Below are positions 26,587 to 33,826 of a stretch of 56,246 bases of DNA, in pieces (the stretch's first letter is position 1; each line of letters starts with the position of its first letter). This DNA is from JAWVFN01 sp963696625 (GTDB taxonomy: Bacteria; Actinomycetota; Thermoleophilia; Solirubrobacterales; 70-9). The notes beneath the pieces were generated by a model, which had not been told where the DNA came from, ran no database searches, and saw only the letters and a program-made list of their open reading frames with translations. The stretch is taken from NCBI GenBank assembly GCA_963696625.1, contig CAVOKZ010000053.1:1-56246 (forward strand), in the 5' to 3' direction. The translations under genes and the position numbers were made by a program.

Positions 26587-27020
26587 ATGAAGCCCCCAGG
26601 ACGGGGCGAGACGGCGCTGGCCGAGCCGGCGATCCCGGCGACTCCCGCGGTAACCGTCGCGCCGGCGCCCAGTGTCAAGGGCGGCGACGGCAACGGCGAC
26701 GGCAACGGTCGGGACGGCAAGCGCGGCGCCGAGACCGGGACGCCTCCCGCCGCGACGCCCCCGGAGGCTGTCGCGCAGCCCGTCCCCGCCGCCGCGTCGC
26801 CCTCGACCAGCAGCAGCACGAAGTCGAAGTCGCGCGGCCGCGGCCACGGCAGACTGAAGCCGAGCACGAGCAGCACGGCCACAAGCCCCGCCCCGGCCAC
26901 CACAACCACCCCGGCTGTCGAGCTTCCCCGGGCAAGGGCAAGGGGCACAGCAACGGCGCCAGCCCCTCGCAGTCCGCCCCCGGCAAGAGCAAGGGCAACG
27001 CCAAGGGCCACCGCAAGTAG
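26587..27020 (+). CDS. Low-complexity Pro/Ala/Gly-rich protein, possible frameshift
   Basis: The first frame from ATG 26587 gives KPPGRGETALAEPAIPATPA and a Gly/Asp/Asn stretch; a second frame from about 26870 gives HHNHPGCRASPGKGKGHSNG and a Lys/Gly/Ser-rich end at 27020. Each half has the codon bias of its frame, suggesting one gene with an indel. No signal peptide and no family. It may be a disordered, basic-tailed protein. TAGGCC precedes the ATG closely. Confidence 0.35.
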
Positions 27021-27074
27021 ACCGCGGGCGTCGCCGTGCGGGTGTCGTGCCCCGCTCAGGCACAATGGGCGCCC

Positions 27075-28383
27075 ATGAGCGCAGCTGAGAACACCGTGGC
27101 CGACCCGATCGCCGGGTCGGCCGTCTACCCGCTCGGGAGCCGCGTCAACGAGGCCGGCCACCTCGAGGTCGGTGGCTGTGACGTGGTCGAGCTCGCTCGC
27201 GCGCTCGGCACCCCGGCCTACATATACGCCGAGGACGACATCCGCGCCCGCGCCCGCGAGTTCCTGCGCGCCTTCGGCGAGCGCACCGACGACTTCGAGG
27301 TCCTGTTCGCGAGCAAGGCGCTGCCGCTGACCGCCGTCTACCGGCTGATGGCCGAGGAGGGGCTCTCGGTCGACGTCGCCTCGGGCGGCGAGCTCAACAT
27401 GGCGCTCGCCGGCGGCGTCTCCGCCGAGCGCATCCACATGCACGGCAACAACAAGACCCGCGCCGAGGCTCGAGTATGCGCTTGCCGAGGGCGTCGGCCA
27501 CATCATCGTCGACTCCTTCGACGAGATCGCCCGCCTCGACGGTCTCCTCGACCGCCCGCAGCGGGTGCTGATCCGGGTCACGCCCGGGATCAAGCCCTCG
27601 ACCCACACCTACATCCAGACCGGCCAGCTCGACTCCAAGTTCGGCTTCGGGCTCGAGGACGGGCTCGCCGCCCGCGCCGTCGAGACGGTGCGGGCCACCG
27701 AGCACCTCGAGCTCGTCGGCCTCCACGCCCACATCGGCTCCCAGATCTTCGAGCTCGAGCCGTTCACCAAGGCGATCGAGGTGATCCACGAGTTCTGCCA
27801 GGGGCTCGGCTTCGAGCCCGAGATGCTCAACGTCGGCGGCGGCCTCGGCATCGCCTATACCTCCGAGGACGAGCCGGCCTCGATCGACGACTACGCCGAG
27901 ATCAAGGTCAGCGGCGTGCGCGACACCTTCGGCGACGGCCCGAGGATCCTGATCGAGCCGGGCCGCTCGCTGGTCGGCAACGCCGGGATCACCGCGTACG
28001 AGATCGGCACGGTCAAGGAGATCCCCGGGGTGCGCACCTACGTCGCCGTCGACGGCGGAATGTCCGACAACCTGCGGCCGATGCTCTACCAGGCCTCCTA
28101 CGAGGCGGTGATCGCCGACCGCGCCGCCGCCGAGCCCGACACCACGGCGACGGTCGCCGGCATGCACTGCGAGTCGGGCGACATCCTGATCGAGGACGCG
28201 CGCCTCGCGGCGCCCGCGGTCGGCGACATCCTCGTCACCCCGGCGACCGGCGCCTACGGGCACTCGATGGCCAACAACTACAACGGCGTCGCCCGCCCGC
28301 CGGTGATCTTCGCTCGCGAAGGGGAGGCGCGGGTCGTCTTGCGCCGCGAGACCTGGGACGACCTGCTCTCGCGGGACGTATGA
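27075..28383 (+). CDS. lysA: Diaminopimelate decarboxylase, one frameshift
   Basis: Converts meso-diaminopimelate to lysine with PLP. The PLP lysine is K81 (VLFASKALPL); downstream are HIGSQI, GGGLGIAYT, EPGRSLVGNAG, HCESGD and GAYGHSMANNYN, all normal for LysA. One extra G near 27470 (GAGGCTCGAG for GAGCTCGAG) moves the frame at NNKTRAE-LEYALAEG. A broken lysA would make a lysine auxotroph, so a sequence error is more likely. CACAAT lies 8 nt before ATG. The stop overlaps the hom start (ATGA). Confidence 0.88.
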
Positions 28384-29648
28384 ACGCCGGGCGACGTCCC
28401 CGCGGCAGCGGACGCGAAGCGGAGCAGCCGCAGGTTCATGTCGGCATCCTCGGCAAGGGGACCGTTGGGCAGGCGTTCGCCGACCTGCTCGAAGAGCGGG
28501 CGGCGATGGTCGAGGAGGTCTCGGGCAAGAAGCCGAAGCTGACCGGCGTGCTGTCGACGAAGAAGGGCGACTTCGACGAGATCCTCGCCGCCTCCGACGT
28601 GATCGTCGAGCTGATCGGCGGCATCGACCCGGCCCGCGACTACGTGACCCGGGCGCTGAAGGAGGGCCGCCACGTCGTCACCGCCAACAAGCAGCTGATC
28701 GCCCAGCACGGCGACGAGCTGGTCGCGGCGGCGAAGGAGGGTGGAGCCCAGCTGCGCTTCGAGGCCGCGGTCGCCGGCGCGATCCCGGTTATCCGCGTGG
28801 TCCAGGAGAGCCTCGGCGCCGTCCCGATCGAGAAGGTCTTCGGGATCGTCAACGGCACGACCAACTTCATCCTCACCGAGATGGCCCGCGACGGCGCGAC
28901 CTACGAGGACGCCCTCGGCCGCGCCCAGGACCTCGGCTACGCCGAGGCGGATCCCTCCGAAGACGTGAACGGGTCCGACGCCGCGGCGAAGATGGCGATC
29001 CTCGCCCGCCTCGCGTTCGGCACCCCGGTCGCGCTCGAGGACGTCCCCTACGAGGGCATCGAGGACATCGTCCCCGAGGACCTCGCCTACGCCAGGGAGC
29101 TCGGCCTCTCGCTGAAGCTGCTCGGCGTCGCCGAGAAGCTCAGCGACACCGAGCTCAGCGTCCGCGTCTTCCCCTGCTTCCTCTACCCGGGCCACCCGCT
29201 GGCCCCGGTCGAGGGCCCGTTCAACGCGGTCATGGTCGAGGCGCCGACGATCACCGAGATCACGATGTCGGGCCCCGGCGCCGGCGGGCCCCAGACGGCG
29301 TCGGCGGTGCTCGGCGACGTCGTCTCGATCATCGCCGGCGGTTCGCCGCTGTTCGAGGAGCACTCGAAGCTGAAGATCGCCAAGGACGTCGAGTCGGCGT
29401 TCTATCTGCATCTGGAGGTCGCCGACGAGCCCGGCGTGCTCGCCCAGATCGCCAAGCTCCTCGGCGAGTCGGGGATCTCGGTGCAGAGCGTCAACCAGCG
29501 GGGGATGGGCGAGGATGCGCGCCTGGTGATGGTCACCCACCGCGCCTCGGAGAAGAGCTTCGCCGCCGCGCAGGCGAAGATCGCCAAGCTCAAGTTCATG
29601 CGCAAGAAGCCCCGCTCGATCCGCGTGATCGAGGAGGAGTTCAACTAG
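28380..29648 (+). CDS. hom: Homoserine dehydrogenase with C-terminal ACT domain
   Basis: 422 residues: NAD(P)-binding fold (GILGKGTVG, 22-30), catalytic region (VFGIVNGTTNFILTEM, GSDAAAKMAILA) and an ACT domain at about 340-415 (PGVLAQIAKLLGESGISVQS) that usually binds threonine for feedback control. It reduces aspartate semialdehyde to homoserine. The ATG overlaps the lysA stop. The first 19 residues are encoded partly by a copy of the structured repeat (28398-28439) and have no counterpart in the usual N-terminus, which begins just before VGILG. Confidence 0.93.
   Translation: MNAGRRPRGSGREAEQPQVHVGILGKGTVGQAFADLLEERAAMVEEVSGKKPKLTGVLSTKKGDFDEILAASDVIVELIGGIDPARDYVTRALKEGRHVVTANKQLIAQHGDELVAAAKEGGAQLRFEAAVAGAIPVIRVVQESLGAVPIEKVFGIVNGTTNFILTEMARDGATYEDALGRAQDLGYAEADPSEDVNGSDAAAKMAILARLAFGTPVALEDVPYEGIEDIVPEDLAYARELGLSLKLLGVAEKLSDTELSVRVFPCFLYPGHPLAPVEGPFNAVMVEAPTITEITMSGPGAGGPQTASAVLGDVVSIIAGGSPLFEEHSKLKIAKDVESAFYLHLEVADEPGVLAQIAKLLGESGISVQSVNQRGMGEDARLVMVTHRASEKSFAAAQAKIAKLKFMRKKPRSIRVIEEEFN
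28398..28439 (+). repeat. Structured repeat, copy 3, inside the hom coding start
   Basis: Contains GGACGCGAAGCGGAG with stem CGCGGC/GCCGC, different again from copies 1 and 2 in both arms. It ends GGTTCAT. It encodes the Arg/Gly/Glu-rich N-terminal residues of homoserine dehydrogenase. Confidence 0.7.
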
Positions 29649-29654
29649 TGTGTA

Positions 29655-29669
29655 ATACTGACTCAGTAT
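29655..29669. promoter_or_regulatory. 15-bp palindrome overlapping the vapB start, probable autoregulatory operator
   Basis: ATACTGA-C-TCAGTAT is a perfect inverted repeat whose last two bases are the AT of the vapB ATG. VapB antitoxins of the AbrB fold commonly bind palindromes in their own promoters; the assignment here is inferred from position. Confidence 0.55.
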
Positions 29670-29886
29670 GACTCAGAAGGTAGGTGCAAAGGGCCAGGTC
29701 GTGATCCCGAAGGAGCTGCGAGAGAGGCTCGGCTTGGGTCCGGGCGCGAGCGTCTCATTCGAGCCGCTCGATGACGGCGTGGTTGTCCGTCGCGCCGACC
29801 GCATCCGCGAGCTCAAGGGCCGTTATGCGGGAAGCGGCATGGCTGAGCGGCTGCTCGAGGACCGGCGCCGCGAGCGGAATCGTTAG
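29668..29886 (+). CDS. vapB: AbrB/MazE-fold antitoxin VapB
   Basis: 72 residues. MTQKVGAKGQVVIPKELRER is the swapped-hairpin AbrB DNA-binding motif; the C-terminal 30 residues are basic and helical and would wrap the toxin. It neutralises and co-represses with the PIN toxin encoded 6 bp downstream. The ATG lies within a palindrome. Confidence 0.88.
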   Translation: MTQKVGAKGQVVIPKELRERLGLGPGASVSFEPLDDGVVVRRADRIRELKGRYAGSGMAERLLEDRRRERNR

Positions 29887-29892
29887 CGCTGC

Positions 29893-30309
29893 ATGGCACA
29901 CTGCCTCGACTCCTGGGCCGTAATTGCCTGGTTGGATGGCGACGAGCCCGCGGCGGGCACAGTGGAGACGGTGCTCAAGCAGGGGCGTCCCTCGATCAGC
30001 TGGGTCAACCTGGTTGAGGTCGAATATCGGATCTCCCGGGACCACGGCGCAGATGAGGCTTCGCGTACCATTGCCGAACTGCGGCCGCTGGTGCTCGAAG
30101 ACCTGCCCGGCATCTCGACGATGCGTGCCGTGGCGAAGCTCAAGGCAATCCAGTCGATCGCCCTCGCCGACTGCTTTGCGATCACAACCGCGGCCGCCAA
30201 CGACGCAGAGCTGTTGACGGGTGACCCGGAGATCCTGGCCCTCGCAGACGAGCTTCCGTGCGGTGTGACGGACGTCAGGCGCAGCGCCGGTCGCGGCTCG
30301 AAGGGATAG
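29893..30309 (+). CDS. vapC: PIN-domain ribonuclease toxin VapC
   Basis: 138 residues with the acidic PIN residues D6 (LDSWAVIA), E42/E44 (NLVEVEY), D93 (ALADCFA) and D111 (LTGDPEI). VapC toxins cleave tRNA or rRNA when freed from VapB. The pair sits between hom and thrC, where a continuous operon would be expected. Confidence 0.9.
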   Translation: MAHCLDSWAVIAWLDGDEPAAGTVETVLKQGRPSISWVNLVEVEYRISRDHGADEASRTIAELRPLVLEDLPGISTMRAVAKLKAIQSIALADCFAITTAAANDAELLTGDPEILALADELPCGVTDVRRSAGRGSKG

Positions 30310-30318
30310 CGTCGAGCG

Positions 30319-31359
30319 ATGCCCCAGCCCCTGATCGAGCGCTACCGCGCCGACCTGCCGCTCGAGCCGGGCGACCCGGTCGTCACGCTGAACGAGGGCT
30401 CGACGCCTTTGATCCACTCGCCGCGCCTCAGCGAGAAGATCGGCGCCGAGGCCTACCTCAAGTTCGAGGGCGCCAACCCGACGGGATCGTTTAAGGACCG
30501 CGGCATGACCGTCGCCGTCTCCCGCGCCAAGGGCGCCGGCCGCGAGGCGATCATCTGCGCCTCAACCGGCAACACCGCCGCGAGCTGTGCCGCCTACGCC
30601 GCCCGCGCCGGCATGACCGGCGCCGTAGTCGTCCCCGAAGGCAAGATCGCGATGGGCAAGCTGGCCCAGGCCCTGATGCACGGCGCCAAGGTAATCGCCC
30701 TCCAAGGCAACTTCGACGAGGCCCTGAAGATCGTCCGCGAGATCTCCGACAAGCACCCGGTGGAGCTGGTCAACTCGGTCAACCCGTACCGGATTGAGGG
30801 GCAGAAGACCGGGGCGTTCGAGGTGCTCGAGGAGTTGGACGAGGCCCCCGAGGCCCTCTCGGTTCCGGTCGGCAACGCGGGTAACGTGACCTCATGGTGG
30901 AAGGGCTTTCAGGAGCGCGATGTGGCGCCGATCCTCTATGGCTTCCAGGCCGAGGGCGCTGCCCCGCTGGTGCTCGGCCATCCGGTCGAGAAGCCCGAGA
31001 CCGTCGCCTCGGCCATCCGCATCGGGAACCCCGCGCGCTGGGAGGAGGCGATGAACGCCTTCACCGCGTCGCGTGGCCGCGTCGCCGCTGTCTCCGACGA
31101 TCAGATTCTCGATGCCTACCGCTGGCTTGCCGCCAACGAGGGCGTCTTCTGCGAGCCGGCTTCGGCCGCCTCGGTGGCCGGGCTGCTCGCCCACGGGCTG
31201 CCGACGGTCGAAGGGGACGAACAGCCGCGCTCGGTCGTCTGCGTCCTCACCGGCCACGGACTAAAGGACCCCGACACTGCACTTGGCAAGGCGCCGCAGG
31301 TGATCGGCTGCGAAGCGAACCTTGTGGCCGTGGAGAAAGCGGTCTTTGACGAGGTGTGA
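30319..31359 (+). CDS. thrC: Threonine synthase
   Basis: 346 residues. PLP lysine is K59 in GANPTGSFKDRGM; the phosphate loop and the SVPVGNAGNVTSWWKGF segment are typical. It turns O-phosphohomoserine into threonine. ATG is 6 nt after TAGCGT (30307-30312), giving it its own leaderless promoter after the VapBC genes. A strong hairpin follows it. Confidence 0.93.
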   Translation: MPQPLIERYRADLPLEPGDPVVTLNEGSTPLIHSPRLSEKIGAEAYLKFEGANPTGSFKDRGMTVAVSRAKGAGREAIICASTGNTAASCAAYAARAGMTGAVVVPEGKIAMGKLAQALMHGAKVIALQGNFDEALKIVREISDKHPVELVNSVNPYRIEGQKTGAFEVLEELDEAPEALSVPVGNAGNVTSWWKGFQERDVAPILYGFQAEGAAPLVLGHPVEKPETVASAIRIGNPARWEEAMNAFTASRGRVAAVSDDQILDAYRWLAANEGVFCEPASAASVAGLLAHGLPTVEGDEQPRSVVCVLTGHGLKDPDTALGKAPQVIGCEANLVAVEKAVFDEV

Positions 31360-31371
31360 TGCCTAGTCGCC

Positions 31372-31402
31372 CGCGAGAGCACCAGCTCGAGGAGCTCTCG
31401 CG
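31372..31402 (+). terminator. Stem-loop after thrC
   Basis: A perfect 9-bp stem CGCGAGAGC/GCTCTCGCG with a 13-base loop, 12 bp after the thrC stop. No T-tract follows. Likely terminator or mRNA 3'-end stabiliser. Confidence 0.55.
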
Positions 31403-31423
31403 ACGTGCGTGTCACCAGCGATT

Positions 31424-31436
31424 GGGGTCAGACCCC
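31424..31436. repeat. GGGGTC-A-GACCCC palindrome at the RAYT 3' end
   Basis: On the minus strand the palindrome supplies the last codons and TGA stop of the RAYT gene (GGG-GTC-TGA). It is enclosed by GCGATT/AATCGC. One of the two copies flanking the transposase. Confidence 0.88.
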
Positions 31437-31985
31437 ATTAACAATCGCCGTGGAGCTCAAATCGGTGTACGCCTGACGAGCGGAATGCGGCTCCGGCCCG
31501 AAGTACGAGAGCAGGCGCGCTGTGTCCAGCCATGCCGGCGCCGGGCCCTGGATTGCGGCCCGATAGCTGCTCCACGGCCATCGCTCCGGTCGCTTGCACA
31601 GACCCGCCGCGACAGGGTTGCGCGCGGGGCACGCCGCTGCGGCGCGTAGTTGGTTGTCCGATTCCATGCGCACCGCTCCGTAGCGGCCTTGAAAGACGTG
31701 CCCACTCCGGCGCCGACGTGCATTGAACGCCTGCGCGTATCGGCTGTGGAGACGTTGCATGCCCGAGCCGAGGTTCGGCTCAGGGGTCTCGAGGAGGAGA
31801 TGAACGTGGTTGCTCATCAGGCAGTACGCGAGGCACCGCCAGCCCTTCCTCAGAACAACGTCCGCCAGGATCTGGAGGTAGACGTGCCGGTCGGTCGCGT
31901 CGACGAAGACGACGGCTCGATCATTGCCACGCGCGTAGAGGTGGTAAACGCCTCCCGCCACGTTCTCGCGAGGTTTGCGCGCCAC
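31428..31985 (-). CDS. REP-associated tyrosine transposase (RAYT, Y1_Tnp), catalytic Tyr apparently replaced
   Basis: 185 residues of the IS200/Y1 fold. The HUH motif is SNHVHLLLE (H60, H62) and the family segments GGVYHLYARGND, RSGHVFQGRYGA and WPWSSYRA are present. RAYTs nick and join single-stranded DNA at REP hairpins. The motif normally reading Y-x-x-x-N-P-V reads C119-PAR-NPVAAG: Cys at the nucleophile position, a one-base change from a Tyr codon. If correct, strand cleavage would be lost. Start GTG 31985. The stop lies within a palindrome; another palindrome lies 66 bp upstream of the start. Confidence 0.88.
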   Translation of the reverse strand: MARKPRENVAGGVYHLYARGNDRAVVFVDATDRHVYLQILADVVLRKGWRCLAYCLMSNHVHLLLETPEPNLGSGMQRLHSRYAQAFNARRRRSGHVFQGRYGAVRMESDNQLRAAAACPARNPVAAGLCKRPERWPWSSYRAAIQGPAPAWLDTARLLSYFGPEPHSARQAYTDLSSTAIVNGV

Positions 31986-32051
31986 ATGTAGCTGAAGCCC
32001 GCCCGCTCAATTCTCGCCCCCCTCGACGCCGGCATCTGCGGCATTGTTAAC

Positions 32052-32064
32052 GGGGTCTGACCCC
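32052..32064. repeat. GGGGTC-T-GACCCC palindrome at the RAYT 5' side
   Basis: A copy preceded by GTTAAC, 66 bp upstream of the RAYT start. Seen on the plus strand it reads in the same sense as the copy at 31424 does on the minus strand, so the two copies are in inverted orientation around the gene. Confidence 0.88.
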
Positions 32065-32082
32065 GGCTAAAACCGGGAGTAG

Positions 32083-32214
32083 CTACCAGCGCCCGGCCTT
32101 GGGCAGGAAGAAGGCGAGCACCGAGCGCTTGCCGCACTTCGGGCACCTGTGGAGCGGCTGCACCGGGGTGCCGCAGTGGCGGCAGGCCGGCTTGTGGGGG
32201 ACGATGCCCTTCAC
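32083..32214 (-). CDS. 43-residue zinc-ribbon protein
   Basis: GTG start 7 nt after TAGACT (32227-32222), like other leaderless starts. The protein VKGIVPHKPACRHC... holds two CxxC pairs (C11/C14 and C24/C27) in the order C-xx-C-x9-C-xx-C, and a basic, aromatic tail (FFLPKAGRW). This resembles ribosomal or DUF-type zinc ribbons but no exact family is claimed. Too short for most gene callers. Confidence 0.6.
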   Translation of the reverse strand: MKGIVPHKPACRHCGTPVQPLHRCPKCGKRSVLAFFLPKAGRW

Positions 32215-32327
32215 CGCGCCGAGTCTAGGGGCCTTACGGATCTTGCGTCCACGCTCGCTGGCGCTCAGGCGGCGTGTCGCGGATAATGCCTCCGAGGCTC
32301 CGTCAACCCCGGGAAAGGTAGGCAGCG

Positions 32328-32960
32328 ATGGGACTGTTCAAATCGATCAAGGATCTTCAGGACCTGACCAAGCAGAGCAAGGAGATACGCGACCAGCAGC
32401 TCGAGGAGCAGGGCTACAAGCCCGGCATGCGCGGCTCGTTCGCGCAGATGGGCGACATGCTCGAGCAGAGCAAGGAGATGCTCTCCGACATGAACGATAC
32501 GTCCGGCAAGCGCGGCGAGACTCTCGCCAACGGCCTTCCGGGCGAGGGCGTGATCCTCGGCCACAGCGTTCCCGAGCGCGGCGCCCAGTGGTTCAACATG
32601 ACGATCGACATGGAGATCCACGTCTCCGGCCGCGCGCCCTATCGCGTCAACAAGATGTACATGGTCCCCGCGACCGCCCAGATCGGCCAGGGCGTGCGTC
32701 TGCCGATCAAGGTCGATCCCTCAGACCAGGCCGAGATCGCGATCGACTGGGACCAGGCGCCGAAGCCGCCCGCCGAGGGCGAGGTTCGCCCGGCGACCGA
32801 GGGCTCGGCTCCCGCTCCGGCGGCGCCCGCACCGTCGGCGGCGCCGAGCGGCGGCGCCGACTCGGTCGCCCAGCTCGAGAAGCTCGCCAAGCTGCGCGAC
32901 TCGGGGGCGCTCACCGACGCCGAGTTCGAGCAGCAGAAGGCGAAGATCCTCGGCTCCTAA
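32328..32960 (+). CDS. SHOCT-domain protein
   Basis: 210 residues. The N-half has a helical segment (DLQDLTKQSKEIRDQQLEEQ) and a beta-rich domain; an Ala/Pro linker leads to a C-terminal SHOCT domain (LEKLAKLRDSGALTDAEFEQ), a short oligomerisation motif. GGAAAGG upstream serves as ribosome site. Function unknown. Confidence 0.8.
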   Translation: MGLFKSIKDLQDLTKQSKEIRDQQLEEQGYKPGMRGSFAQMGDMLEQSKEMLSDMNDTSGKRGETLANGLPGEGVILGHSVPERGAQWFNMTIDMEIHVSGRAPYRVNKMYMVPATAQIGQGVRLPIKVDPSDQAEIAIDWDQAPKPPAEGEVRPATEGSAPAPAAPAPSAAPSGGADSVAQLEKLAKLRDSGALTDAEFEQQKAKILGS

Positions 32961-32961
32961 G

Positions 32962-33288
32962 GTCGAGTTCTTATGGTGGGCTGACTGCCCCTCGTGGGAG
33001 CGGGCGCTGGCCGACCTCAAGGCCGCGATGGAGGAGCTCGGGCTCGACCCGGGCTCGGTGAAGAGCAGCGAGATTGTCGACGAAGACGACGCCAAGCGGC
33101 TCAGCTTCGTAGGCTCTCCCACCATCCGAGTACAAGGGGTGGACGTTGATCCCCCGGGAACCGACGAGCCGCTGGGCCTGGCCTGCCGGATCTACCGGCG
33201 CCCGGACGGCCGCGTCTCACCGCTTCCGGACCCCGAACGTGTACGCGGCGCGCTGCGCCGGGCAATCGAAGGAAAGGAGACGAGCTAG
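32962..33288 (+). CDS. Thioredoxin-fold small protein; start unresolved
   Basis: About 108 residues. VEFLWWADCPSWERALADL is the opening of a thioredoxin-like family with one Cys at the active-site loop; SPTIRVQGVDVDPP is the usual cis-Pro region. A listed start at 33028 would remove the first strand and the Cys. No ATG, GTG or TTG precedes VEF after the SHOCT stop; the codon there is GTC. The stop directly abuts the ATG of the next redoxin gene, so the two are coupled. Confidence 0.65.
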   Translation, partial: VEFLWWADCPSWERALADLKAAMEELGLDPGSVKSSEIVDEDDAKRLSFVGSPTIRVQGVDVDPPGTDEPLGLACRIYRRPDGRVSPLPDPERVRGALRRAIEGKETS

Positions 33289-33825
33289 ATGGCAGGCCTT
33301 TCGCTTGGCGACGACGCGCCTCCCTTCGAGCTGCCCGCGACCGACGGCAAGAAGTACGCGCTCGGCGAGCCGTCGATGGACGTGCGCGCGACCGTCGTCT
33401 ACTGGACCTGCAACCACTGCCCCTACGCCCTCGCCTGGCACGACCGGCTGATCGCGGTCGCCGAGACCTACGGGGACCAGGACGTGCGCTTCCTCGCGAT
33501 CAACTCAAACGACCCGAAGAAGAAGCCCGAGGACTCGTTCGATTCGATGAAGGAGCGGGTCAAGGTCGAGGGCAACTGGCCGCACCCGTACCTCCACGAC
33601 GACAGCCAGGAGGTCGCCAAGGCCTACGGCGTCACCAAGACCCCCGAGCTGTTCGTCTTCGACGAGGACCTGAGGCTCCGCTACCACGGCGCCCCCGACG
33701 CCGACTACGAGGATCCCTCGCAGGAGGCCGCCTGGCTGCGGGCCGCGGTCGACGACCTGCTCGGCGGCCGCAACGTCGAGATGGCCGAGTCCGAGCCCGT
33801 CGGCTGCACGATCAAGTGGAAGTGA
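33289..33825 (+). CDS. Thioredoxin-family peroxiredoxin-like protein
   Basis: 178 residues with an AhpC/TSA-like fold: DDAPPFELPATDGK, the CxxC pair C41-NH-C44 (WTCNHCPYA), FLAINSND and the cis-Pro segment VTKTPELFVFD. Probably a thiol oxidoreductase. GGAAAGGAG lies upstream. It is coupled to the preceding thioredoxin-fold gene and is followed after 1 bp by thrB. Confidence 0.85.
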   Translation: MAGLSLGDDAPPFELPATDGKKYALGEPSMDVRATVVYWTCNHCPYALAWHDRLIAVAETYGDQDVRFLAINSNDPKKKPEDSFDSMKERVKVEGNWPHPYLHDDSQEVAKAYGVTKTPELFVFDEDLRLRYHGAPDADYEDPSQEAAWLRAAVDDLLGGRNVEMAESEPVGCTIKWK

Positions 33826-33826
33826 C

